Source: CAVUBL01 sp963739795 (GTDB taxonomy: Bacteria; Acidobacteriota; Thermoanaerobaculia; Multivoradales; DATKCC01). From it: DNA of 64,000 bases. Of this stretch, positions 41,951-48,814 are shown in pieces (position 1 is the stretch's first letter; every line of letters starts with the position of its first letter). The notes under the pieces are model-generated. The model was not told where the DNA came from and did not search any database. It saw nothing but the letters and a program-made list of their open reading frames with translations. Location: positions 186,001 to 250,000 of the forward strand of contig CAVUBL010000011.1 in assembly GCA_963739795.1 (NCBI GenBank), read 5' to 3'. Both the position numbers and the translations under genes were made by a program.

Positions 41951-42448
41951 CTATTGCGACTTGAACACCCGCACCGCGACGGCCTTGGGCGTGCCCAGGG
42001 AGCCGCTGCCCCGGCTGTCCTGGACCGTGACGGCGATCTCCTTGATGTGGACCTGGCCCGGGTCGATGTCGCCGTTGAGCGGTGTGGTCACGTCGGTGAT
42101 TGAGAACTGGCGCACCGTCGTCGTCCGGGTGAACAGCGCCGTGTCGCCGGTCGCCAACGTGTCGACCCACTTGTGATCCGTCAGCGAGTAGAAATCCTGG
42201 ACTGAGAGCTCGGTCGAGCCGGGGGGCACGGTGAGGGCGGCGCTGTTGAACGGGAACTGGAGGTAGGCCTCGGCCCGTGACTTGGCGAAGTTGCTCACCT
42301 GGGTCGAGTTGAACCCCTCGAAGTTGCTCCGGATCGACCGGGTGTAGAGCGGCACGAGGCCGAGGGCGATCATTCCCAGGATGAGGGCGGCGACCAGCAC
42401 CTCGACCAGCGAGAAGCCGCGTTCACGGCGGGTGTCGAGCAGGCGCAT
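41951..42448 (-). CDS. pilV: PilV-like minor pilin
   Basis: The 165-residue prepilin has leader MRLLDTRRERG, then FSLVEVLVAALILGMIALGL as the membrane helix with Glu at +5. The long frame upstream is inside the fimU-like gene; ATG 42448 overlaps that gene's TGA by one base (TGATG), so translation is coupled. The C-terminal part is beta-rich with no cysteine. Position between fimU- and pilW-like genes supports the PilV assignment. Confidence 0.82.
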   Translation of the reverse strand: MRLLDTRRERGFSLVEVLVAALILGMIALGLVPLYTRSIRSNFEGFNSTQVSNFAKSRAEAYLQFPFNSAALTVPPGSTELSVQDFYSLTDHKWVDTLATGDTALFTRTTTVRQFSITDVTTPLNGDIDPGQVHIKEIAVTVQDSRGSGSLGTPKAVAVRVFKSQ

Positions 42449-43125
42449 CACTTCCACTCCCAGCGTTTGTTGGCAGGGTCGGTCGGGTCGCCGGAGGAGA
42501 GCCACTCGGAGCCCTGATACTTGCGGATCTCGATCTTGGCGGTGGCCGGCGGGGCCACTCGCACCTCGAGCTGGTTGCCCCGCGCGTCGGCGATCCGGAA
42601 GGCGAAGGCGTCCGGGTCGGTCTTGGGGTCGGAGAGCGATCCATCGGGCTGGAAGATCGCGGCCTTCCGGTTCTGGCCCCCGAGCTCCACCGTCGTCAAC
42701 CCGTAGATCGAATCCTCCCCGGAGTTGCCGGCGGGGTCTTGGTAGGCGAGGTAAGTGGGCAGGGGCAGGCGCGCGATCTGGTAGTCGAGGGTCGCGGGCG
42801 AGTTGCCGGAGTCCGGGTCGTACTTGCCGTCGGAGTCGGCGTCGAGGAAGGCCACCACGTCGCTCGTGGCGGGATCGATGGCGACCGCGGCGGGCCGGTT
42901 CTTCGTGATCGACTCCAGGCGAGCCCGCTGCAGGGTCACCGAGAGGTCCCGGGCGAACCCCTCCGTCCGGCTGCGAAGGATCAGGTTCTGGAGCGCCGGG
43001 ATGCCCAGCGTCAGGATGGTCGCCAGCAGGGCGAGCACGACCAGCAGCTCGATCAGGGTGAAGCCGCCGGAGCGGCCTCGCTGTCCACGCGTTTTCGAGT
43101 CCACGTGGCCCTGGTAGTGCAACAA
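42448..43125 (-). CDS. fimU: FimU/GspH-like minor pilin
   Basis: This prepilin of up to 225 residues has leader ending RGRSGG before FTLIELLVVLALLATILTLG, then the GspH/FimT-type block LRSRTEGFARDLSVTLQRARLESITKNRPAAVAID. It is the first gene of the fimU-V-W-X-Y1 set. The start is unclear: TTG 43125 has GAGAGG 5 nt upstream, while GTG 43104 has AGGG 5 nt upstream. A weak sigma-54-like site overlaps the TTG; if that promoter is real, GTG 43104 must be used. Confidence 0.8.
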   Translation of the reverse strand: MLHYQGHVDSKTRGQRGRSGGFTLIELLVVLALLATILTLGIPALQNLILRSRTEGFARDLSVTLQRARLESITKNRPAAVAIDPATSDVVAFLDADSDGKYDPDSGNSPATLDYQIARLPLPTYLAYQDPAGNSGEDSIYGLTTVELGGQNRKAAIFQPDGSLSDPKTDPDAFAFRIADARGNQLEVRVAPPATAKIEIRKYQGSEWLSSGDPTDPANKRWEWK

Positions 43126-43133
43126 TGATGCCT
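43118..43133 (-). promoter_or_regulatory. Possible internal sigma-54 site at the fimU start
   Basis: Minus strand 43133 to 43118 reads AGGCATCATTGTTGCA: GG-N10-GC spacing is right and TTGCA is perfect, but the -24 part is only GGCA. It overlaps the TTG start and a Shine-Dalgarno-like GAGAGG, so it may be chance. Confidence 0.25.
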
Positions 43134-43181
43134 CTCGGCGGGAGCCTCGTGGAAACGCTTTGTGGTCAGTTGTTTAGTCAG

Positions 43182-45062
43182 TCATCTCTCGTGCGAGGTG
43201 GAGTCGGGCGGGTCGTTGCGAGAGAGCTGGCTGCTACCCTCGGTAACGTTCTCGCCAGTCGGGAGGGCTACGCGGGCCACCGTTCCTCCACCTGGCCGGT
43301 CCTCGAGGTCGAGGCGGCCGCCGTGGACCACCACGATGCGCCGGGCGAGGGCCAGACCCAGGCCCACGCCCCCGGGCCGGCCGCTGGCGAAGGGATTGAA
43401 GAGGCGCTCGCGGAGCTCGGAGGGCACCCCGGGCCCCCGGTCCGCCACCGTCGCCTCGAGGCCCTCTTCGGTCCGCTGGACGGCCACCTCGACCGCCGCG
43501 CCGCCGGTCTCCCGGGTCGCCTCGGCGGCGTTGTGGAGGAGGTTGCGGAACGCACGCTCGAGGAGCTGGGGGTCTCCGAGCAAGGTACAGCGCTCCTCGC
43601 CCCGCGGCGCCACGGCGACGGGGGCGCCGGCAAGCACCGGGTCGGCCGCGGCCCGCGCCACGATCCGGTGGAGATCCACCTCCTCCATGCGCACGGTCCC
43701 CGGCCGGGCGAAGGAGAGGAAATCTTCCAGCACCCTCTGGAGGTGATCGGTCTCGCGGCGGATCTCCCCCACGTAGTCAGCGACGTCGTCGCCCTCCGCG
43801 GGTCGCCGCTCCCCCGGCACCGCGCTCCTCTCGATCAGGGTCAGGTAGCCCTTGAGGGTGGCCAGGCTGTTGCGCATCTCGTGGGCGACTCCCGCGGCGA
43901 GCTCGCCGATCTGCTGGAGGCTTTCGGCGAGCCGGGTCCGCTCGGCGCGGCGCCGGACCTCGGTGAGGTCGGCGAAGAGCACCAGGAAGCCGCGGGAGGT
44001 CCCGTCGTCCCGGCGCAGGGGATGGACGGTGAGCCCCAGCGTCAAGTGGCGGCCCGACGGGGTGACGGTGCCGAGCTCGCGCCGCCGGACGCCGCGCTCG
44101 CCCGCCACCGCCTCGTCCAGCAGCCGGGCCAGGGCCGGGTGGCCGGCCAGCACCTCCGCAGCCGGCTTCGCGGGCTCGGCTTCTTCCAACTCGAGGAGAT
44201 CGGCTCCGGGGCCGTTGACCGCCAGCACGGTTCCATCGTGGGCCAGGAGCAGCACGCCGCTCTCGAAGCTGGTGCCCAGGGTGCGCTGCAGGACCGCGAT
44301 GTCCTCGTCCGCACCGGCGACCTCGACGCGCGCCATGGAGCGCAGCGCCCGCTCGAAGGTGTCGAGCAGGAACGGAATCTCGTCGTCCCGGTCCGAAGGG
44401 GTCTCGCCCGCCAGCCGCGCCCGCTCGAGCAGCCGATCGAAGGGGGCGAGCATGTGGCCGAGGAAAAGGATCACGAGGAGGGCCAGGGCGGCGTCCCCGG
44501 AGAGGACCACCCAGGTGAGAACCCCGGCGCTACGCTGTTGGAGAGCGAGGGCCGAGGCGCCGAGGTCGACCCGCACCCACCCGCCGCCGGAGCCAGCCGC
44601 TTCGGCCGATCCGCTGGTGCCGGCCGGAAGGGGGACCAGGGCGACCACGTCGTCGCGGCTTCGCTCGTCCGGGCCGACGGCCCGGGGAGAGGGGGCCCGG
44701 GAGCCTCCGAGCAGGGCGAGAAGCGGCTCGTCGGGCAGGCTCCCGGCGCGCGCGCGGACCGCACCGTCCGGGGCGATGACGGCCACCCCCTTCGCCCCCG
44801 GTGTCCATCTGCGCAGGCTTCCCCCTTCGACGCGCTGGCCGCTCGCCACGGCTTCCGCCACCCGCTGAGCCAGCTTCAGGGCGTCGCCCTGGCGCTCCTC
44901 GACCAGCAAGGCGATCCCGCTGCGGTAGGAGAAGAGGGTGAAGACCGAGAGGAGAACGAGCAGGAAGACGGCGACCGGGAGGAGGATGAGCACCTCGCGG
45001 CGGAGGCCGACCCCACGGGCCCTCCGGCGCGTCGTGGAGGCCATCGCGCCGGTCTCGCTCAC
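43182..45062 (-). CDS. Membrane sensor histidine kinase, candidate PilS
   Basis: The 626-residue kinase starts with GTG 45062, overlapping the prepilin peptidase stop by 4 nt. Two membrane helices (about residues 22-45 and 180-205) flank a periplasmic loop of about 130 residues. A HAMP-like linker is followed by a PAS domain (ESGVLLLAHDGTVLAVNG), the HisKA box VAHEMRNSLATLKGYL (His 394), N box NLLHNAAEA, and G boxes DRGPGVP and GVGLGLALARRIV. All catalytic parts are present. Its place between pilD and the minor pilins, and an NtrC-type regulator encoded 8 kb away, suggest PilS. Known PilS proteins have six membrane helices; this one has two, so the sensing part differs. Confidence 0.85.
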   Translation of the reverse strand: MSETGAMASTTRRRARGVGLRREVLILLPVAVFLLVLLSVFTLFSYRSGIALLVEERQGDALKLAQRVAEAVASGQRVEGGSLRRWTPGAKGVAVIAPDGAVRARAGSLPDEPLLALLGGSRAPSPRAVGPDERSRDDVVALVPLPAGTSGSAEAAGSGGGWVRVDLGASALALQQRSAGVLTWVVLSGDAALALLVILFLGHMLAPFDRLLERARLAGETPSDRDDEIPFLLDTFERALRSMARVEVAGADEDIAVLQRTLGTSFESGVLLLAHDGTVLAVNGPGADLLELEEAEPAKPAAEVLAGHPALARLLDEAVAGERGVRRRELGTVTPSGRHLTLGLTVHPLRRDDGTSRGFLVLFADLTEVRRRAERTRLAESLQQIGELAAGVAHEMRNSLATLKGYLTLIERSAVPGERRPAEGDDVADYVGEIRRETDHLQRVLEDFLSFARPGTVRMEEVDLHRIVARAAADPVLAGAPVAVAPRGEERCTLLGDPQLLERAFRNLLHNAAEATRETGGAAVEVAVQRTEEGLEATVADRGPGVPSELRERLFNPFASGRPGGVGLGLALARRIVVVHGGRLDLEDRPGGGTVARVALPTGENVTEGSSQLSRNDPPDSTSHER

Positions 45063-45862
45063 GGCCCACCGGGGGGGATGTGAAGCCCGAGGGCGGAGCG
45101 CAGGTAGAAGGCGACCAGGGCCCGGCCGGCGAACAGGGCGACCAGGCCGCCCAGGGCGAGGAACGAGCCGAAGGGGACCTTCGAGCGCATGGCTCCGCGG
45201 CCCGTCGCGACCAGGCCGAGCCCGAACGCCGCACCGGTCAGGGCCCCGAAGAAGAGCGACACGGTGACCCCCTGCCAGCCGAGGAACGCGCCGATCATCG
45301 CCAGCATCTTGACGTCTCCCAGCCCCAGGCCTTCCTCGTGCCGGACCAGCCACCAGAGACCGTAGGCGGCGAGGAGCACGCCCGCGCCCAGGAGCGCGCC
45401 GGCCGCGGCGCCCACGAGGCCGGCCCACGGGACGAGGAGCTGGAGGCCGATCCCCACGGCGATGCCCGGGAGGGTGATGCGGTCCGGCAGGATCAGGTGC
45501 TCCAGGTCGATCCACGCCAGGACCACCATCAGGCTGCAGAAGATGGCCGCCGCCAGCGCCGCGGGTCTCGGGCCGAAACGCTCCATGCAGGCGAGGAAGA
45601 GCGCTCCGGTGAGCCCTTCGATCAGGGGATAGCGGGGCGAGATCCGGGTGCCGCAGGCCCGGCACCTTCCCCGCAGGAGGAGCCAGGAAAGGACGGGCAG
45701 GTTGTCCCGGGCGCGGATCGGGACGCCGCAGGTCGGGCACCGGGAGCGCGGCAGGACCGTCGAGAGCCGGCGGGGCAGCCGGTAGATGACGACGTTCAGG
45801 TAGCTGCCGGTCACCAGCCCCACGAGGGCGGCGTAGAGATCGAGCAGGATCCGGACGGCCAC
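45059..45862 (-). CDS. pilD: Prepilin peptidase / N-methyltransferase PilD
   Basis: The 267-residue aspartic membrane protease has the N-terminal methylase domain with two Cys pairs (SRCPTCGVPI and GRCRACGTRI), then catalytic Asp motifs WIDLEHLILPD and GLGLGDVKML (the GxGD site). Seven to eight hydrophobic segments are seen. It cuts the leader of the pilins encoded around it before the conserved Phe and methylates the new N-terminus. It lies 48 nt downstream of the first pilin gene and is translationally coupled to the histidine kinase. Confidence 0.94.
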   Translation of the reverse strand: MAVRILLDLYAALVGLVTGSYLNVVIYRLPRRLSTVLPRSRCPTCGVPIRARDNLPVLSWLLLRGRCRACGTRISPRYPLIEGLTGALFLACMERFGPRPAALAAAIFCSLMVVLAWIDLEHLILPDRITLPGIAVGIGLQLLVPWAGLVGAAAGALLGAGVLLAAYGLWWLVRHEEGLGLGDVKMLAMIGAFLGWQGVTVSLFFGALTGAAFGLGLVATGRGAMRSKVPFGSFLALGGLVALFAGRALVAFYLRSALGLHIPPGGP

Positions 45863-45910
45863 GAGCGTGATTCTAGCCGGACGCCCGGGGCGGTCGGGGC
45901 GGACCCGCCT

Positions 45911-46426
45911 TCAGGAGCCGGTCTTCTGGGGGAAGCGGACGAACCAGCCGTCGACCCAGACCAGGTCCTGGTCGTAGTCGGTCGGATCGAAGGCGCCCTC
46001 CGCGTACTTCGTCCCCGAGGCCACGCCGTCCCGCCCCAGGCTGCGCACGGAGAACACCTCCTGACGGAACGGGTGCGCGCGGTCGAGGCGGAACTCGATG
46101 GGGTGGAGCCAGGCGTCGACGCGGGGAACCTCCTGGACGTACTGCGCCACCAGGAGGTCGGCGACGTCGTCGTGGGTGATCACCGGGATCGAGCTTAGGT
46201 CGATCTCCGCCGCCCCGGCCGCCGCCGCCGCTCCGGACTGGTCGGTGAGCCAGGACATGAGCGCCGTGCCGACGATCTTGATGTCCCCCATCGTTCGCTT
46301 CTGCTTGGCCTTCTGGAGCGCGTCGAGGAGGTTCGGAAGTAGAAGCGCAGCGATGATGCCGATGATGGCGATCACGATGAGAAGCTCGATCAGGGTGAAG
46401 CCGCGGGCCTTGCGGCGCATGTTCAT
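45911..46426 (-). CDS. Type IV pilin-like protein, copy A
   Basis: The 171-residue prepilin has leader MNMRRKARG, then FTLIELLIVIAIIGIIAALLL with Glu at +5. After it come KAKQKRTMGDIKIVGTALMSWLTDQ and a C-terminal DPTDYDQDLVWVDGWFVRFPQKT. There are no cysteines, so the usual pilin disulphide loop is absent. ATG 46426 is 8 nt past GGAGG; GTG 46441 is less likely. It is a close paralogue of the pilin at 48090-48647 and has its own sigma-54 promoter. Whether it is the main or an accessory pilin cannot be told from sequence. Confidence 0.88.
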   Translation of the reverse strand: MNMRRKARGFTLIELLIVIAIIGIIAALLLPNLLDALQKAKQKRTMGDIKIVGTALMSWLTDQSGAAAAAGAAEIDLSSIPVITHDDVADLLVAQYVQEVPRVDAWLHPIEFRLDRAHPFRQEVFSVRSLGRDGVASGTKYAEGAFDPTDYDQDLVWVDGWFVRFPQKTGS

Positions 46427-46495
46427 CCTCGTGTCCTCCACGTCGGATCAGGTGGTTCCGGAGACAGTGGCTCTGCCGAATCTGGAGGATGATTT

Positions 46496-46511
46496 AGCAA
46501 CTTGCATTCCA
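46496..46511 (-). promoter_or_regulatory. sigma-54 promoter of pilin copy A
   Basis: Minus strand 46511 to 46496 reads TGGAATGCAAGTTGCT: TGG at -24, ten bases, and a perfect TTGCT at -12. Two mismatches in the -24 block. Expected start near 46485, leader about 60 nt. It may drive the whole pilin-pilD-kinase-minor pilin run. Confidence 0.65.
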
Positions 46512-46579
46512 TAGCTCTATGGCTCTGAATCTTCGACTCTTTGGCTCCGCAGAGGGCCGCGGAGGGCTCTCTCGTCGAG

Positions 46580-47977
46580 CTAATGGGCGGCACAGGCCGC
46601 GACGATCTGCTTCATCCGTTCCACGCCGCGGTCGAGCTCGCCGAGGGGGATCGACTCGTTCGGGCCGTGGATCCCGGAGAAGTCCTGGGGCTCCAGGAAG
46701 AAGGGCGAGACGCCGTAGGCCGGGATGCCCCGTTCACGGAAATAGCGCGAGTCGGTGAAGCCGGCGATGAACGCCGGCACCACGGGGGCGGTCTTGGAGA
46801 GAACCCCCGCCACCGCCCGGTAGATCGGGTCGTCGATCGGCGAGGGGGGCACCGGCGGCGAGGTCAGGAGCACCTCCACGTGGAGCTGGTCGCCCAGAGC
46901 CTCCTTGATCCGGGCGAGGTAGGCCTGGCCGTCGGCCTCCGGCAGGAGCCGGGCGTCGACCCGGGCGCTCGCCTCGGCCGGGATCACGTTGATCTTCTCG
47001 CCGCTTCGGAGCACCGTCACCTGGAACGTGTCGACGAACAGGTTGGCGAGCCCCGGGATGAAGTCCTCGGTCGGGCCGTCCTCCTTGATGACGTTGTCGA
47101 GGTGCGTGAAGATCCTCCGGTACTTGGCGTTGTGGAGGGGGGCGAGGGCGCCCAGGTAGAGGCGCGCGGCCTCGGTCACCTTCCAGCGCATGGGGAGCTG
47201 GAGGACGCGTGCGAGGCCCAGGATGAGCTGGTGGGTGGCGCTCGCCGGGGCCAGGCCCGAGGCGTGGCCCGGTCGCCCCAGTGCCGTGATCCGCATCCAC
47301 AGGGGGCGTTTTTGGGCGACTTCGATCCCCGTCCAGAGGGCCCGGCCGTTGACCGTGCGGTTGGCGCCCCCCTCGTTAAGCACCGCGGCGATGCCTTTGA
47401 ACAGCTCCGGATGGCTGGCCAGGAGCCACCCGGCGCCCTGCCGGCCGCCCCGCTCCTCGTCGGCGACGGCGAGGAAGATCACGTCGCGCTTCAGGGGAAC
47501 GCGCCGGCGGTGGAGGTCGAGGAACGCGGCGAGCTGGGCGATCCCGAGGCTCTTGATGTCGAGGGCGCCGCGCCCCCAAAGGCGACCGTCCTTCACGATC
47601 CCGGCGAAGGGCTTGACCGACCACTCGGGGCCGGCGGGCACCACGTCGATGTGGTGGAGGAGGATCAGGGGTCCGGCCCCCTGGACCGCCGCCTCGGGCG
47701 AGGCGCGGAGCCGGGCGTACAGGCTGGTTCGGCCCTCGGGGCTCACCAGCAAGGTCGTCGCGATCCCCTCCCGGTGGAGGATGTCGGCCAGGAAGGCGGC
47801 GCCCCGCTCCTCGTGCCCCGGCGGGTCGGTGGTGTCGATCCGCAGGTAGGCCCGGAGCCAGCGGGCGGCTTCGGAGAGGTGGCTCTTCGGGGCGGCGGCA
47901 TGGGCCGGCTGGGCCGGTGAGGCGGCCCCGAGGAGGGCGGCCAGGAGCAGGAGGGGGAGGGCTCGGCGTCGGGTCAC
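46580..47977 (-). CDS. Secreted M20-family metallopeptidase, copy A
   Basis: The 465-residue protein has signal peptide LPLLLLAALLGAASPAQPAHA. The M20 zinc site is complete: HHIDVVP, GRGALDIKS, ADEERGG (general base and ligand Glu), LNEGG, and the final ligand His in GIHGPNESI. A dimerisation domain is inserted at about residues 215-330. M20 enzymes are di-zinc exopeptidases or deacylases; the substrate is unknown, and a periplasmic place suggests peptide recycling or wall peptide trimming. Start GTG 47977; TATTCT ends 9 nt upstream. It is a paralogue of the gene at 48815-50236. Confidence 0.85.
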   Translation of the reverse strand: MTRRRALPLLLLAALLGAASPAQPAHAAAPKSHLSEAARWLRAYLRIDTTDPPGHEERGAAFLADILHREGIATTLLVSPEGRTSLYARLRASPEAAVQGAGPLILLHHIDVVPAGPEWSVKPFAGIVKDGRLWGRGALDIKSLGIAQLAAFLDLHRRRVPLKRDVIFLAVADEERGGRQGAGWLLASHPELFKGIAAVLNEGGANRTVNGRALWTGIEVAQKRPLWMRITALGRPGHASGLAPASATHQLILGLARVLQLPMRWKVTEAARLYLGALAPLHNAKYRRIFTHLDNVIKEDGPTEDFIPGLANLFVDTFQVTVLRSGEKINVIPAEASARVDARLLPEADGQAYLARIKEALGDQLHVEVLLTSPPVPPSPIDDPIYRAVAGVLSKTAPVVPAFIAGFTDSRYFRERGIPAYGVSPFFLEPQDFSGIHGPNESIPLGELDRGVERMKQIVAACAAH

Positions 47978-47986
47978 GATGGCTCA

Positions 47987-47992
47987 AGAATA
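47987..47992 (-). promoter_or_regulatory. -10-like box close to the M20 copy A start
   Basis: TATTCT on the minus strand (47992-47987) ends 9 nt before GTG 47977. No Shine-Dalgarno sequence. The terminator of the upstream pilin gene lies just before it. Confidence 0.3.
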
Positions 47993-48006
47993 CGACAGGG
48001 CAAAAT

Positions 48007-48037
48007 GAAGCCGCCCGCCGGGTGGGCGGGCGGCTTC
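48007..48037 (-). terminator. Terminator after pilin copy B
   Basis: GAAGCCGCCCGCC, a 5-nt loop, and its perfect complement (13-bp stem). On the minus strand it is followed by ATTTTGCCC, a short T tract. It lies about 53 nt past the pilin stop. Confidence 0.8.
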
Positions 48038-48089
48038 GAGCACCTTGCGATAACCGAGCCGGGGGCGGGAGCCCCCAGCCAGGGGGGAC

Positions 48090-48647
48090 TTACGATCCGC
48101 CGGAGGCGTTGGTCTTCTGCGGATAGCGGATGAAGAAGCCGTCGGACCAGACGAGATCCTGATCGTAGTCGGTCGGGTCGAACGCACCTGCCGTCACGGT
48201 AGCACTGGTTTCGAACGCGCCGTTCCGGCCGGGGGAGACGATTCCGAGGGTCGAGATCCCGGCCCGACCGCCCTGCCGGACCACGTCCGAATAATTCGCG
48301 GGACGGCGGTACTTGATGGTGTTGTTCCAGGCGTCCTTCTCCTTGACCTCCTGGATGTACTGGGGCCGGAGGTCATTGACGACGTTGGAGAAGGCATAGG
48401 TGGCCGGGAGGGTGACCTGCTGGGTCGCGCCCGCAGCGGCGGCGGCGCCGTACTGGTCGGTAAGCCAGGACATCCAGGCCGTGCCCGTGTCCTTGATGTC
48501 ACCCATGGAGCGCTTCTGCTTCGCTTTGTTGAGCGCATCGAGGAAGTTGGGGATCAGCAGGGCCGCGATGATGCCGATGATCGCGATGACGATCAGCAGC
48601 TCGATCAGCGTGAAGCCGCGCTGACGGTTGCGGAGTTTTCTCATCAT
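48090..48647 (-). CDS. Type IV pilin-like protein, copy B (candidate major pilin)
   Basis: The 185-residue prepilin has leader MMRKLRNRQRG, then FTLIELLIVIAIIGIIAALLI, KAKQKRSMGDIKDTGTAWMSW and the C-terminal DPTDYDQDLVWSDGFFIRYPQKT. No cysteine. AGGAGG is 4 nt before ATG 48647 and 7 nt before ATG 48644. It is a single-gene transcription unit, with a near-perfect sigma-54 promoter and a strong terminator, the pattern of a highly expressed pilA. It differs from copy A mainly in the middle (YAFSNVVNDLRPQYIQEVKE). Confidence 0.9.
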   Translation of the reverse strand: MMRKLRNRQRGFTLIELLIVIAIIGIIAALLIPNFLDALNKAKQKRSMGDIKDTGTAWMSWLTDQYGAAAAAGATQQVTLPATYAFSNVVNDLRPQYIQEVKEKDAWNNTIKYRRPANYSDVVRQGGRAGISTLGIVSPGRNGAFETSATVTAGAFDPTDYDQDLVWSDGFFIRYPQKTNASGGS

Positions 48648-48702
48648 TCGTCCTCCTTGGACCGAAGAGCGGTTGAGCAGAGTTACATCCGATAGTGGCA
48701 AC

Positions 48703-48718
48703 TGCAGGGAACGTGCCA
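48703..48718 (-). promoter_or_regulatory. sigma-54 promoter of pilin copy B
   Basis: Minus strand 48718 to 48703 reads TGGCACGTTCCCTGCA: the -24 block TGGCACG is perfect and the -12 block has one mismatch (CTGCA for TTGCA). Expected start near 48692, leader about 45 nt, then AGGAGG and the ATG. Confidence 0.8.
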
Positions 48719-48814
48719 GTGCCGGTGGGCCTCGAAGCCCGGCATCCCCGGCCGCCGCGCGGCGCGTCGCACCGGCCCGGTGACGTGAAACGTCAGCTCC
48801 GCTGTCGGAGATTG

